Source: Opitutaceae bacterium (GTDB lineage: Bacteria; Verrucomicrobiota; Verrucomicrobiia; Opitutales; Opitutaceae). Taken from it: a DNA stretch of 64,000 bases. The notes under the pieces are model-generated. The model was not told the DNA's origin. It saw nothing but the letters and a program-made list of their open reading frames with translations, and made no database searches. The stretch lies in contig JABTUS010000006.1 in the NCBI GenBank assembly GCA_015075305.1, positions 248,001 through 312,000 on the forward strand, read 5' to 3'. Shown piece after piece: positions 27,377 through 36,768 of this stretch (positions are counted from its first letter, which is position 1; each line of letters begins with the position of its first letter). A program made the translations under genes and the position numbers.

Positions 27377-28846
27377 TCAGTGGGCGCGGATGGGGCCGGG
27401 GGCATTGATGCGGGCAGCCGATGCTGAAGCGCCCGGGGGTTCCCCGCGGTGAAGTTCGAGGCGGCGTCCGGTCGCGAGTTCTATGTCCGAGGCGGTCGGA
27501 TGAACGGGCACGGTGTCTCCGGTCTCCTTCGTCCATTGGTCAAGCACCGCACGAAGCTCCGTCAGGGCGGTGGATGGTTCGGGCGAGAGCGCGAGATTGT
27601 TCTGCTGAGCGGGATCGGCTGCGAGGTTGTAGAACTCCTCCGATGGCCGCGGCGCGAGGAAGACGTCGGATTGGAGCGACGTGAGTGTGCCGCCGGAGCG
27701 GAGCGCCTTCAACACTTCGGCGTTTGGCGTGTAGAAAGTGTCCGATGCTCCGGGCAGCGGGAGATTTGGCCAGGCGTTGCGCATGTAGACAAGATCGCCC
27801 CGGCGGATCATGCGAACATGTGCTGTAAAGTTGTGCCAGTTTTGCTCGGCGAAAACATAGTGGCGCACGGTTGAATGCGGCTCGCGCAGAACCGGCAGCA
27901 GGCTCACGCCTTGAAAGGTGACCGGCCGCTCGATGCCCGCCAATTCGAGGATGGTTGGAGCGATATCGATCGTGCTGGCAAGCGAGGTGCTTCGCCCGGG
28001 CTGGGAGACGACGGTCGGGGCGCGGATGAGGAGCGGGGTCTTGACTCCGTCGTCATAGAGGCGGGTTTTCGAATGAGGGAACGGCCGGCCATTGTCGGTG
28101 AGGAAGATGACCATGGTCTCATCAAGGATCTGCTGGCGTTTGAGTTCTCCGATGACCTCGCCAACATGGTAGTCGAGGCGCATGATTTCGTCATAGTAGT
28201 GCGCAAGGTCTTCGCGGGTCTCGGGTGTGTCCACCAAGCCGGGTGGAATGCGCACGTCAGTTGGGCGGGCCATGCCCGTGAAGGAGTCGGCATCCCAGAC
28301 GCGGTGAGCATCGTGCGAAGCGAACCACATGAAGAATGGCCGGTCGCGCGGCCGTTCACGCAGCCGATCGACCCAGCGCCCCTCACCACCCGTTCCACCG
28401 CCTGGAGTCGTGCGATCTCCGTCGCCCATGACATCGAACGCCTCCCGCAACGTTCCAGTAACCTGTCCGGGATTGTCACCGAAATGGGCCTTGCCGGATT
28501 GCACGGTGTGGTAACCCGCGTCGTGCAGCAGCCTTGGAAGCAGGGGTATCCCCGGCGGGAGAACACCATGCAGTTCGGAGGCGGTCTCGAGGTTGTGGGG
28601 ATAGCGGCTCGTGATGATGCTGCAGCGACTGGGGCTGCAGCTCGATATTGTGACGTAGGCGTTGTCGAAGACGCGGCTGTCTGCAGCCAGGCGGTCGATA
28701 TTGGGCGTGCGTATGCCAGGATTGCCGAAACATCCCAGGTCCCCGGCGCTGATGTCGTCGCCGATGATGACGACGAAATTGGGTCGGGGTGCGGCACTCA
28801 GCGTTGCGACCAACGAGAGGCAGACCAGCAGGAGGCGGAACATCAT
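27377..28846 (-). CDS. Secreted sulfatase (Cys-type, formylglycine-dependent)
   Basis: The frame is open far upstream, but ATG 28846 overlaps the previous stop by 4 bp and starts a signal peptide (MMFRLLLVCLSLVATLSAAP). The 489-residue alkaline-phosphatase-fold enzyme has a metal-binding segment PNFVVIIGDDISAGDLG and sulfatase motif CSPSR with C70, the residue oxidised to formylglycine, then SGKAHFG and FLTDNG. It removes sulfate esters from a glycan fragment in the periplasm. A formylglycine-generating enzyme is needed but is not in this window. Last gene of the seven-gene operon. Confidence 0.9.
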   Translation of the reverse strand: MMFRLLLVCLSLVATLSAAPRPNFVVIIGDDISAGDLGCFGNPGIRTPNIDRLAADSRVFDNAYVTISSCSPSRCSIITSRYPHNLETASELHGVLPPGIPLLPRLLHDAGYHTVQSGKAHFGDNPGQVTGTLREAFDVMGDGDRTTPGGGTGGEGRWVDRLRERPRDRPFFMWFASHDAHRVWDADSFTGMARPTDVRIPPGLVDTPETREDLAHYYDEIMRLDYHVGEVIGELKRQQILDETMVIFLTDNGRPFPHSKTRLYDDGVKTPLLIRAPTVVSQPGRSTSLASTIDIAPTILELAGIERPVTFQGVSLLPVLREPHSTVRHYVFAEQNWHNFTAHVRMIRRGDLVYMRNAWPNLPLPGASDTFYTPNAEVLKALRSGGTLTSLQSDVFLAPRPSEEFYNLAADPAQQNNLALSPEPSTALTELRAVLDQWTKETGDTVPVHPTASDIELATGRRLELHRGEPPGASASAARINAPGPIRAH

Positions 28847-29913
28847 TGAGCAGAGGTTTGATAGAGGAGTTTCGCGAGTGCGATGCCGTACTCGCCTGCC
28901 GTGGAGTAAAGCAGCCAGGCCTTGTCGCCTTCGCGAAAAACGTCCGGATCGCGCAGTTCGCGCACGCGGTTGTAGCCGTATTTGATTGTGCTGCCACCGC
29001 GGGAATAGGCGAGCGGCAGGTCGGCGCCTTCCCAGGGACGCTCCGGCTGGAGCACCTCGTGGACGCCGCGCGCCCGCCAGGTTTCCGGCGGCCCTTGCAG
29101 TTTGATCTCCGTGGCGATGATTCGCTCGGGGCGGTGGCTGAGGCACGAAAAATACACGTGGAGACCGCCGTCGTGCAGGTCTGCGCCGACATGACGAATG
29201 CCGTAGCGTCCGTCGCCGCTCTTTGGTCGCTGCTCAGGAGACGCTGCGCCGGGCTCACCACGCAGCCACGGATCCAACGCATCGAGAACATCCTGGCCGA
29301 TCAATTGTCCCACCGGTTGGAAAGGCGTCCCGAGAGCACTTGTTCGGTGCAGCGCGCCGGAACCGTCGATTGCGTACCAGGCTCCTTCGTGGTGGAACAC
29401 GCGGAGATAGGCCGGGCCCACCACCACGCCCAGATCGCGGAATGTGCGGCCGTCCGGCGACACTGCAACCGTCGATATCTGCGCGCCCACTCCCGCCCTG
29501 GGTGGTCCGTGAGTGAACAGGTAAATCTGCCTCGTCTCCTCGTCGATCACGGCTTCAGGCGAGGCAATGTGACCGCGCAATGCGTTCTGTTCGGCGACCG
29601 GGAGCAGGCCGCCATTCACCAGCGTCCAGGGGCCTGCCACTTCATTTGCGTAGGCGAAACGAATGTACTTCCCGTCATGATGCGCGAAATACAGGTAGTA
29701 GCGACCGAGTGGATTCCGCACCCAGTCCGGCACGCGGATGAGCGACGGGCCGTTGATGCTCTCGCCTTCTGCCCCAGGCAGCATCGACGGCGCCATGATG
29801 GGACGGTCCATCACCCGTTCGGCGCGAATGACGGGTGAAGCCGCCAGAGACAGGCAGGAGCCGGCGAGCAAGGCGGCAAGCAGCAACAAGGTTGGACGGC
29901 GATTCGCGTTCAT
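28843..29913 (-). CDS. Secreted five-bladed beta-propeller, glycoside-hydrolase-like (GH43/GH32/GH117 clan type)
   Basis: ATG 29913 overlaps the stop of the preceding lyase by 4 bp and opens a signal peptide (MNANRRPTLLLLAALLAGSC, with a possible lipobox LLAGSC). The 356 residues contain propeller-blade features: RYYLYFAHHDGKYIRFAYA, GPWTLVNGG, TVAVSPDGRTFRDLG and, near the end, LRDPDVFREGDKAWLLYST. The last resembles the DP-D-F blade motif of GH43-type enzymes, although the order of catalytic acids could not be verified. Probable role: a glycosidase acting on desulfated or lyase-cut fragments. Family number not claimed. Confidence 0.7.
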   Translation of the reverse strand: MNANRRPTLLLLAALLAGSCLSLAASPVIRAERVMDRPIMAPSMLPGAEGESINGPSLIRVPDWVRNPLGRYYLYFAHHDGKYIRFAYANEVAGPWTLVNGGLLPVAEQNALRGHIASPEAVIDEETRQIYLFTHGPPRAGVGAQISTVAVSPDGRTFRDLGVVVGPAYLRVFHHEGAWYAIDGSGALHRTSALGTPFQPVGQLIGQDVLDALDPWLRGEPGAASPEQRPKSGDGRYGIRHVGADLHDGGLHVYFSCLSHRPERIIATEIKLQGPPETWRARGVHEVLQPERPWEGADLPLAYSRGGSTIKYGYNRVRELRDPDVFREGDKAWLLYSTAGEYGIALAKLLYQTSAQ

Positions 29914-32339
29914 GGTGTGACGGAATCCGAGGATGCAGGTGCAAGGGACATCCGCCGACTGGCTTTGTCGAAGCGAAGTTTCCAGCCAGCGGTGTGCACG
30001 CCGTTCGCTGCTTTGAGCACCGGGGGCTTCCTTGCTCCCAGTCGCGAAACCTGAACCACGGCAAGGAACTGCTGCTCCACGGCGGGTGCGGAGCTCGCCG
30101 TCAGGTGCCATTGGTCTGGCAGGCGGAAGTTTTCCCCCTTGCGCCAGTAGATCGCGGGATGCCCGCCAAAATCATTGTTCTGCTGAAAGCGCAAGGTCGT
30201 CGGTTCCAGCAGCGTGACCACCGCCTCACCGCGGGCACCCCTCGCCACAATTCGGCGCGTTGCATCGTCCACATTCATCCTATTCGCAGCGTGCAACAGC
30301 CAGTCGAAGCGGCGGGGGGTGCCGTTCGCAGCGAGGACATCGTCGAGAATCACATAGGTTTCGACGTCATTGCCGCGCAGCCAGACCACATGCCGGTCGA
30401 AAAGCTGCAGCGGCGCGTCGGGGTAGGCGTGCTCCGCTGCACCGATCCAATAGACCCAGCCCTCGTGCGCCTCGAAGTGCCGCACGCGACCGTGGCCCCG
30501 GTTGTCACCATAGGGCTGGCCGAAGCCATCCACGAGAAGCGTGTTATGCGCCCGGGACTGCACGCTCCACTGCTGACGGTGAGGGTCGCCCGCGGGTGTG
30601 AAGTAGCCCGAATCGAGGAGGAGGTCCTCGTTGTAGGCGATGATGTGGAAGCTGTTTTGATCCGCATGTCCGTGACCGAATGCCCCGTATGGTCCCGAGT
30701 GAAATACAAGACGCACGTTGTCCTCTGGGCGCGTGTAGGCGGAGTGGGTGAAGACCGCACCGATGTCGGCGAACAAACGCGCCGGTGGCAGGGCGTCCAG
30801 CGGAAGCGGTGGAACCACGGTGGGCTCCGACCAGCGAAGCAGTTCTCCCAGGCCAAGACCTGTGTCGTCGTCGGGAAGCATCGCGGCGTAGGCCGCGGCA
30901 TGACCGTTGCGGTACAGTGTCGCCATCCGGTTGGCGGCTAGCCGGGCCCTGCCGCGCGGCTGGTCCGTGTTGTCGTCAAGATCGGTCTGTCCCGTGGATG
31001 CATCACCGAGCCGCGCCCAAGGGCTGCGCGGCGGGAATGCGTAGATCAGGTAGTACGGCGTCGCCTGAAACCAGGGATTGCCGTCCTCCAGCGCGAGACC
31101 GAAGGCCGTGCGGAAAAAATCAAGTGTCTTGAGGTGTGGCAGCATCTCGGTGGCATGATAGTATTTCATGCCCTCGAACGAGCCGCCATCGTTGCCGCCG
31201 AACCACGGGTAGAATGCGGTGAAAGTGCGAAGCCCTGTCTCCACCCAGGCTGCGGCCGCGGGATCTTCGCCGTGGATCGCGAGTGCTCCTGTCAAGGCAT
31301 CGAGGTAGACGTGCTGCCAGTCGTGGCCCCGCATGAGAGACTGGGATGTGCCCGCCATGCGCTCAAAAATCAGCCGGGCGCGGGCGATCAATGCCCGGCG
31401 GACAAGCGTTCGTTCTTCCGCAGTCCACTCGGCGTGCAGAAAATCGTAGGCGAGGCCGAGGCTTGCGACCATGGCGGCGTTGCCGAAGTCCGAATTGCGT
31501 TCGGAAAGAAAACCCTCCGGATCCGTCCGCGCGGCGAGCAGCGCCCGTCCGCGGGCGGCGTCGCGAAAGTACGAATCGCCCGTGGCAAGCCAGAGCCAGG
31601 CTGCATCGGCGATCGGGGAGGCAAGTTCGTAGGCGGCCTCCTTCGAGACCCAGATGAGCAGCTTGCGGTCGGGATGACCTGGCGGCTGGCTGGCGGCTCC
31701 GGCAGGGACCCTGGATTCGTATTCATCAAGTGAATACGGCTTGTCCAACCGGGCGCGGACACGCTGCTTCCAGTCCTCCAGTGGAGCGCCCAGCTGCCCG
31801 GCCCGGGCGCGCAGCGCCGGGAGATCCGCCCGGCTCACGAAGGCGCGGGGGTGGTCCGAGGGGATGCGGGCCAGATACTCCGCCCAGGGTCGCACGGGCC
31901 ATTGAGGAAGCGACGCCGGGAGTTCGAAACGTTCTGGCGCGCTCCATTTGCCGATGGCCGGCGACTCGACCCGAGTCCGCCAGTACCAGACTCCGGATTC
32001 GAAAGGCGCCGGCGGGCGGAAGAATGGCAGGGGAGACGTTTTCGTTTCCTTGTCGCCGAAGTGGGCGAAGCGTGACCACTCGATGCGGTATGCCTGCGCT
32101 TCGGGAACCGCCAGCCAGCGAAAGGTCGGCGGATTGATCTGCAGGCGCGATTCGGCAAACGGTTCCGGATGGGAAAGCTTGTCCTGCAATACGAAGTCCA
32201 CGCGTCCAGTCGCCCAGCCGATTCCGGAAAGGGAGGGGAAAGCAACTGCCAGGAGCATCAAGCCGCGGGCAGCCGACTTGAAGTGATTCGAGCCATGCGA
32301 GCACCTGCCCTCCGTGAACGCGACCGCATCAATTGGCAT
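29910..32339 (-). CDS. Secreted heparinase II/III-family lyase with N-terminal DUF4962-like domain
   Basis: The 809 residues begin with a probable signal around residues 25-43 (ARGLMLLAVAFPSLSGIGWA). A fibronectin-like/DUF4962 N-terminal domain follows (QINPPTFRWLAVPEAQAYRI, WYWRTRVE), then an alpha/alpha toroid (GLAYDFLHAEWTAEERTLVR, RGHDWQHVYLD) and the heparinase II/III beta-sandwich with HGHADQNSFHIIAYNEDLLL (H556, H558). Known relatives degrade glycosaminoglycan-like or uronate polysaccharides. ATG 32339 overlaps the upstream sulfatase by 11 bp; ATG 32258 is an alternative. Second heparinase-fold enzyme in the locus, only distantly similar to the one at 25 kb, so it probably cuts a different linkage. 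Confidence 0.85.
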   Translation of the reverse strand: MPIDAVAFTEGRCSHGSNHFKSAARGLMLLAVAFPSLSGIGWATGRVDFVLQDKLSHPEPFAESRLQINPPTFRWLAVPEAQAYRIEWSRFAHFGDKETKTSPLPFFRPPAPFESGVWYWRTRVESPAIGKWSAPERFELPASLPQWPVRPWAEYLARIPSDHPRAFVSRADLPALRARAGQLGAPLEDWKQRVRARLDKPYSLDEYESRVPAGAASQPPGHPDRKLLIWVSKEAAYELASPIADAAWLWLATGDSYFRDAARGRALLAARTDPEGFLSERNSDFGNAAMVASLGLAYDFLHAEWTAEERTLVRRALIARARLIFERMAGTSQSLMRGHDWQHVYLDALTGALAIHGEDPAAAAWVETGLRTFTAFYPWFGGNDGGSFEGMKYYHATEMLPHLKTLDFFRTAFGLALEDGNPWFQATPYYLIYAFPPRSPWARLGDASTGQTDLDDNTDQPRGRARLAANRMATLYRNGHAAAYAAMLPDDDTGLGLGELLRWSEPTVVPPLPLDALPPARLFADIGAVFTHSAYTRPEDNVRLVFHSGPYGAFGHGHADQNSFHIIAYNEDLLLDSGYFTPAGDPHRQQWSVQSRAHNTLLVDGFGQPYGDNRGHGRVRHFEAHEGWVYWIGAAEHAYPDAPLQLFDRHVVWLRGNDVETYVILDDVLAANGTPRRFDWLLHAANRMNVDDATRRIVARGARGEAVVTLLEPTTLRFQQNNDFGGHPAIYWRKGENFRLPDQWHLTASSAPAVEQQFLAVVQVSRLGARKPPVLKAANGVHTAGWKLRFDKASRRMSLAPASSDSVTP

Positions 32340-33918
32340 CCGAGAAATCCTTCATCCACTCGAGTTCCGACCAGGCGGCAGTTGGTTCCCATGGTCTGTG
32401 CGCTCCCTGTGTGCTGCGGCCGCTTTCGATGGCGGTCCGCAACCGCCCGCCGAGACGCCTGACGATTTCTGGATGGCGGTTCGCCAGATTGGTGGTCTCG
32501 GATGGGTCTGCATCCAGATCATAGAGCTGATACGGCGGAAGACGGGACAGATCAGTGGCATCCACTTTCAGCCAGCGGCTGGGTGCATCCGTGGGCGAAC
32601 TCCAGCCGCCGGATCCAGGCCAGAGCAGGAGTTTCCACTTTCCGTCGCGGATGGCGAAGCGGCCCTGCCCGGAGTGGTTCATGATCGTGGAGCGACCGCG
32701 GCCGGACTTGTCGCGCAGGAGAGGCAGGAAACTCACGCTGTCTTCCGCTGCGTTGTCGGGGATCGGGGCACCGAGGAGTTCGGCGCACGTCGCGAAAAGA
32801 TCGAACTGCCCGACCAACTCCGTGCCGGGTCGTCCGGGTGAAGCAACCTGGGGTCCGCGCACGATGAATGGCACGCGATGGCCGCCCTCGTAGAGATCGG
32901 ATTTGTAGCCGCGGTAGCCCGCGCTCGGATCGTGGCCGATGCCGCGCAGTTCGGGAAGGCCGGCGGCGGGCGCGAAGCCGTTGTCCGAGGTGAAGATGAC
33001 GAGCGTGCTGCGTTCGAGCCCGTTCTGCGCGAGTGCGTCGAGCAGGCGCCCGACGTCCGCATCGACCTGCGTGACGAAATCCCCGTAGACCGTGGCGCCG
33101 CTCTTTCCCTTGAAGGCCGCTGTCGGCAGCAGGGGCGTGTGTGGTGCGGCAAGCGCGAGGTAGAGGAAGAACGGTCTGCCGTCCCCTGCCTTTGCGCGGT
33201 CGCGTATCCACCGGATGGATTCATCCACGAGGCGCGGCTGAACCTCCTCCATGCGGAAATCCTTCGCAATGGGACCCGCCCGCCAGAGGAGGGGAGGTTC
33301 GCTGTCGCCGACACGATCCGTCGGGATCGCTGTGACCCGATCGTTCCGGAGCCAGACGTACGGTGGCATGTCGAGCGAAGCACTGATTCCGAGAAAATGA
33401 TCGAAGCCATGCGCCACAGGTCCGCCTCCAAAAGGCGCGCCGAAATCGACGTCCTCCGCGCCATTGCCGGTGCGCCGCCAGTCGAGTCCGAGATGCCATT
33501 TTCCGACCGCGGCCGTTGCATAGCCCTGTGAGTGCAGAAAATCGGCGACGGTGGGACGGTTGGGCTCCAGCAGGGGTGCATCGTAGCCGTGTAATACACC
33601 GTGCTTCAATCGCCCCCGCCAGGCGTAGCGGCCGGTGAGTACCGCGTAGCGACTTGGAGTGCAGAGTGCGGATGCTGAGTGGGCGTCGGTAAAACGCACG
33701 CCTCCCTGTGCCAGCCGGTCGATCCGGGGAGTTCGCCAGGCGCTGTGCGGGTTGTAGCAGGAGACATCGCCGATGCCGAGATCGTCGGCATAGATGAACA
33801 GGATGTTCGGCCTGTCGGCAGACTTCGCGATTGGTGCCGCCGCCTGGAGCCCCGGCAGCGAAAGGGCTGCAGCGATGCAGCACCAGATTCGGCGGAGGCG
33901 GGCGGGGATCGCGGTCAT
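32329..33918 (-). CDS. Secreted sulfatase (Cys-type, formylglycine-dependent)
   Basis: ATG 33918 overlaps the preceding stop by 4 bp and starts a signal peptide (MTAIPARLRRIWCCIAAALS). The 529 residues include PNILFIYADDLGIGDVSCYN for metal binding, the sulfatase signature CTPSRYAVLTGRY with C86 as formylglycine precursor, VGKWHLG, and FTSDNGFAP. It is closer to the arylsulfatase A / N-acetylgalactosamine-6-sulfatase type than the second sulfatase of the operon, judging from the GKWHLGL and SGRYA-like contexts. The two sulfatases probably remove sulfates at different positions of one glycan. Confidence 0.9.
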   Translation of the reverse strand: MTAIPARLRRIWCCIAAALSLPGLQAAAPIAKSADRPNILFIYADDLGIGDVSCYNPHSAWRTPRIDRLAQGGVRFTDAHSASALCTPSRYAVLTGRYAWRGRLKHGVLHGYDAPLLEPNRPTVADFLHSQGYATAAVGKWHLGLDWRRTGNGAEDVDFGAPFGGGPVAHGFDHFLGISASLDMPPYVWLRNDRVTAIPTDRVGDSEPPLLWRAGPIAKDFRMEEVQPRLVDESIRWIRDRAKAGDGRPFFLYLALAAPHTPLLPTAAFKGKSGATVYGDFVTQVDADVGRLLDALAQNGLERSTLVIFTSDNGFAPAAGLPELRGIGHDPSAGYRGYKSDLYEGGHRVPFIVRGPQVASPGRPGTELVGQFDLFATCAELLGAPIPDNAAEDSVSFLPLLRDKSGRGRSTIMNHSGQGRFAIRDGKWKLLLWPGSGGWSSPTDAPSRWLKVDATDLSRLPPYQLYDLDADPSETTNLANRHPEIVRRLGGRLRTAIESGRSTQGAHRPWEPTAAWSELEWMKDFSDAN

Positions 33919-34952
33919 TTTTCGCTCTTCAGGCGAAATTTGGAGACTCGATCCGCAGCCGCAAGCACCGCCTTGTCCTGATGAATTGTTCCGTAGAGGG
34001 TGAGTGCCATCGCGACCTCGGTGTAGTTTACGCCCTTGCTCTTTCCAGAGAAGGGGTCGGGCTCCAAGCCGACTCCCGTGCGCGTATTGCCGCGTGCGTC
34101 GACCTCCCCCGAAGGCAGGATGCGAGTCACCTGCCACGCGACCGCTGCGGGCAGGGCGGCTTCGAACTCAGGAAGCGGCAGATGGAGCGCGAGCACCTGA
34201 CCGAACAGGATGGACACGACATTGTAGCTGGAATCGCGCCCGCCGCGCTCGATGAAGACTCCCTCCTTGTCGCGCAGCGTCAGTGCGTGGGCGATGAGCT
34301 GGCGGGACTTCTGGATCATGCGCGCATCGTCGAGTGCGAGTCCGCAGAGACCGAACGCCTTGGCGGCGATGATCACCCGGTTCACCGTGTGGCCGACCTT
34401 CGGGATGATGGTGTCGAAGCCCGCGAGGATGAAGTCCGCGGCGCGGCGGAGCTTCGGTTCGAGCGCAACGAGCCGCTCGTGGAAATGCGCCTCATGCGGC
34501 GATTCCCGAATGACGAGGATGGCCCGGCCCAGCTCCTGCAGAAAGAAATAGGCTGTCTCAACGGCGGCGGGACCCTCGTTTGATGTGCTGCCGTTCGGCT
34601 TGACGATGGCGTCGAATCCGCCGTCCGCACGCTGGTGGGAAAAGGCGACGTCGATGCCGCGCCAGCAGTCGTCCGCAGCGGCCAGATCACCCGCGACAAC
34701 GGCCGCTATCACACCGCGACAGGAGCCGCGCTGGGGTCCGACCTCGATCCAGAAACCGTTGGCACGATTGCCTCCGGTGAAGCCCTTGGCGTCGGGCTTG
34801 TCGCCCGAGCTCAGTTCGGCCAGGCGACCGGGTGGGAAGGAACGCAGCACGTCATACTCACTCAGGTGAGGCCTCGCAGCGGCGAATGCGGAAACGGTCG
34901 GCAGCAGACTGGCGAGATGGAGGAAGAGGCGCAGGCGAAGGGGAAGGTTCAT
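33915..34952 (-). CDS. Secreted protein of unknown family, probable helical toroid enzyme
   Basis: The 345 residues have a signal peptide MNLPLRLRLFLHLASLLPTV ending near AFAA. Repeated helical pairs with Gly-rich turns (AFSHQRADGGFDAIV, VETAYFFLQELGRAILVIRE, YNVVSILFGQVLALHL) suggest an (alpha/alpha)n toroid as in lyases and unsaturated-glucuronyl hydrolases. I recognise no named family. Its start codon shares one base with the stop of the previous gene (TGATG), and the following sulfatase overlaps by 4 bp, so it is firmly part of the degradation operon. A catalytic or binding role on the same glycan is inferred from position only. Confidence 0.72.
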   Translation of the reverse strand: MNLPLRLRLFLHLASLLPTVSAFAAARPHLSEYDVLRSFPPGRLAELSSGDKPDAKGFTGGNRANGFWIEVGPQRGSCRGVIAAVVAGDLAAADDCWRGIDVAFSHQRADGGFDAIVKPNGSTSNEGPAAVETAYFFLQELGRAILVIRESPHEAHFHERLVALEPKLRRAADFILAGFDTIIPKVGHTVNRVIIAAKAFGLCGLALDDARMIQKSRQLIAHALTLRDKEGVFIERGGRDSSYNVVSILFGQVLALHLPLPEFEAALPAAVAWQVTRILPSGEVDARGNTRTGVGLEPDPFSGKSKGVNYTEVAMALTLYGTIHQDKAVLAAADRVSKFRLKSEK

Positions 34953-36667
34953 CAGGAGATTTCAATGTTGATCTGAAAGGGGGTCAGGCCGGTCAGGTAG
35001 ACACTTTGACCGTCCCACTGGGGAAGTGCTCCTCGCAACTGTGTCCAGGTGTGTTCGACATGGCCGGGACCAAAGGTGATCGTGTCCTCGCCCACGCTGA
35101 ACCGCCCCGTGCCGGATTTGAGCAGCCAGGCATTGGCGATGCCTTCGACAGGTGTGACACCCTCAAGGCGACCGCCGTGTCGAAAGGCGAGTTCGACGGC
35201 GACAGGAACGCCGTCGGTGCCCGTGATTTCGAGTTGAAGCCTGAAGCGGCCTGAATCCTCGGACACGGTGGCGCGGGACAAGAGATGCTGCACGTTGCTT
35301 TGCGTGCGTGCGGCGCGTCCGCCGACGGCGAGTGTGCCGTTTGGGGCCATGCGAACATGTTCGCCACCAGCCATCTGATCGGCCGACAACGGCTGGAAGT
35401 ACGGGCCATCAAGGCGCTGCTCGATGAGGTAGGCGCCATTGCGAATCTCAAGCGCCTCACCGACAAACTGACCCTTGCCAAAGAATGCAGAGGCGAAACG
35501 CAGAGCCTCCAAGGCGGCTGCACCCTTGCGAAAGGAGAACAGCGTTGAATTCTGCGCGAGAATCGTGGCGCTGACCTTGCCGCGCCGGATGCGCGCCAGC
35601 TGGGAGGATGCGAAGACCTTGGCGTAGTTGTCAGGCAGCGGAAGTGGTGGCGGCAGATCGGCTGCAAACTCAGGTTCCGCGAGGAAAGTCAAAAGCTCGG
35701 AAGTCAACTGCGCCTCGGCTGTTCGCTCGATCTGTGCAGCCATGGCGGCGAAGCGTCCGTTGCCGTAGAGCCGGGCCAGGGTACGATAGCTGTAGTAGTA
35801 GCGGGCCATGCTGCCGCGCTGGTATTTGTCCTGGCGCTTCGATGCTTCGGTGACGACCTCTCCGTCGGGATGGACGTAGAAAAGTGTCATCTCGAGATTG
35901 CGGCGCACGGGGTCGCGCAGGTCCGGACGGTTGAGGTGTCGCGCAACGGTCAGAAGCGCGCGATCGACGACCGGGGAATAGACCGAGGTGCTTTTCTCCG
36001 TGTACTGGCCGTCGGAATCGATGTCGATGGTCTCCGCCAGCCACTGGTTGATGCGCGAGACGTAACGCGGATCCGGAGATTGCGCGTGGATGGCGGAGAG
36101 TGCGGCGCAGACGACCCAGCGGTGGTTGGGTGTGTGCACGCCGCCGGTCACGAGTGCCTCCCCTGCGCGGCGGAGAAACTTTTCCAGGTGGGCGCGCAGT
36201 CGCGCCTCTGACGGATCCGCTTCACGATTCAGCAGGGCCGTCAGCGGCGCGATGAATTCGACGACAAAGGCGGTGTCGGGTGGCGAGTGGAAGTTTGTCG
36301 CGACCAGGTCGATCGTGCCATCGTCATGCTGTGCGTCGAGCAGGGCGGATGCCGCGCGTTCGAGCGGATCGAGCAGGCCAGGATCGCGGTGGTGGCGCGA
36401 TCCTGGCGCGTGGCGCGCGGAAGCGAGCACGCTGATGAGACGCGCCGTGTCCTGGGCTGTTGGGATGCCATACGTGTCCACCACGACACCGCGCTGTGTC
36501 AGCCGGCGCAGAAGATCCGGGATGAGCGCATCGTTGGCGGCGGTGAGACGGGCCTGGAGCGATGAAACCGAGGGAGTCCTGGCTGGGCTGGCACCCGCCC
36601 GCGAGAGGCCGAGTGCGCCGAGTGAAAGTGCCGAAGCGGTGGAGATGATGAAGGAGCGGCGTTGCAT
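34952..36667 (-). CDS. Tat-exported protein of unknown family, lyase-like architecture
   Basis: ATG 36667 starts a twin-arginine leader (MQRRSFIISTASALSLGALG); the frame extends 30 bases further upstream. The 571 residues have a helical N-terminal two-thirds (HTPNHRWVVCAALSAIHA, SVYSPVVDRALLTVARHL, RYYYSYRTLARLYGNGRFAA) and a beta-rich C-terminal third ending QWDGQSVYLTGLTPFQINIE. This toroid-plus-sandwich layout resembles heparinase-type and PL8-type lyases, but the HGHAD motif is absent. The conserved-looking N-H-R and Y-Y-Y-S-Y clusters are candidate catalytic residues. First gene after the TonB receptor (about 100 bp gap). Confidence 0.75.
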   Translation of the reverse strand: MQRRSFIISTASALSLGALGLSRAGASPARTPSVSSLQARLTAANDALIPDLLRRLTQRGVVVDTYGIPTAQDTARLISVLASARHAPGSRHHRDPGLLDPLERAASALLDAQHDDGTIDLVATNFHSPPDTAFVVEFIAPLTALLNREADPSEARLRAHLEKFLRRAGEALVTGGVHTPNHRWVVCAALSAIHAQSPDPRYVSRINQWLAETIDIDSDGQYTEKSTSVYSPVVDRALLTVARHLNRPDLRDPVRRNLEMTLFYVHPDGEVVTEASKRQDKYQRGSMARYYYSYRTLARLYGNGRFAAMAAQIERTAEAQLTSELLTFLAEPEFAADLPPPLPLPDNYAKVFASSQLARIRRGKVSATILAQNSTLFSFRKGAAALEALRFASAFFGKGQFVGEALEIRNGAYLIEQRLDGPYFQPLSADQMAGGEHVRMAPNGTLAVGGRAARTQSNVQHLLSRATVSEDSGRFRLQLEITGTDGVPVAVELAFRHGGRLEGVTPVEGIANAWLLKSGTGRFSVGEDTITFGPGHVEHTWTQLRGALPQWDGQSVYLTGLTPFQINIEIS

Positions 36668-36768
36668 GGGAGCGTGCGGGTGCGGACACCGGCGCATCAG
36701 GGTGTCACGCGGCTGCGGATCCTTTCAAGACCGGCGTGTCGAAAGCGCCGGCATGCGTGGAGTTCAAC

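Noticed and set aside
29914-30111. N-terminal extension of the propeller gene beyond ATG 29913
   Set aside because: It would run antisense-like through the end of the preceding lyase gene; ATG 29913 with a 4-bp overlap and signal peptide is far better.
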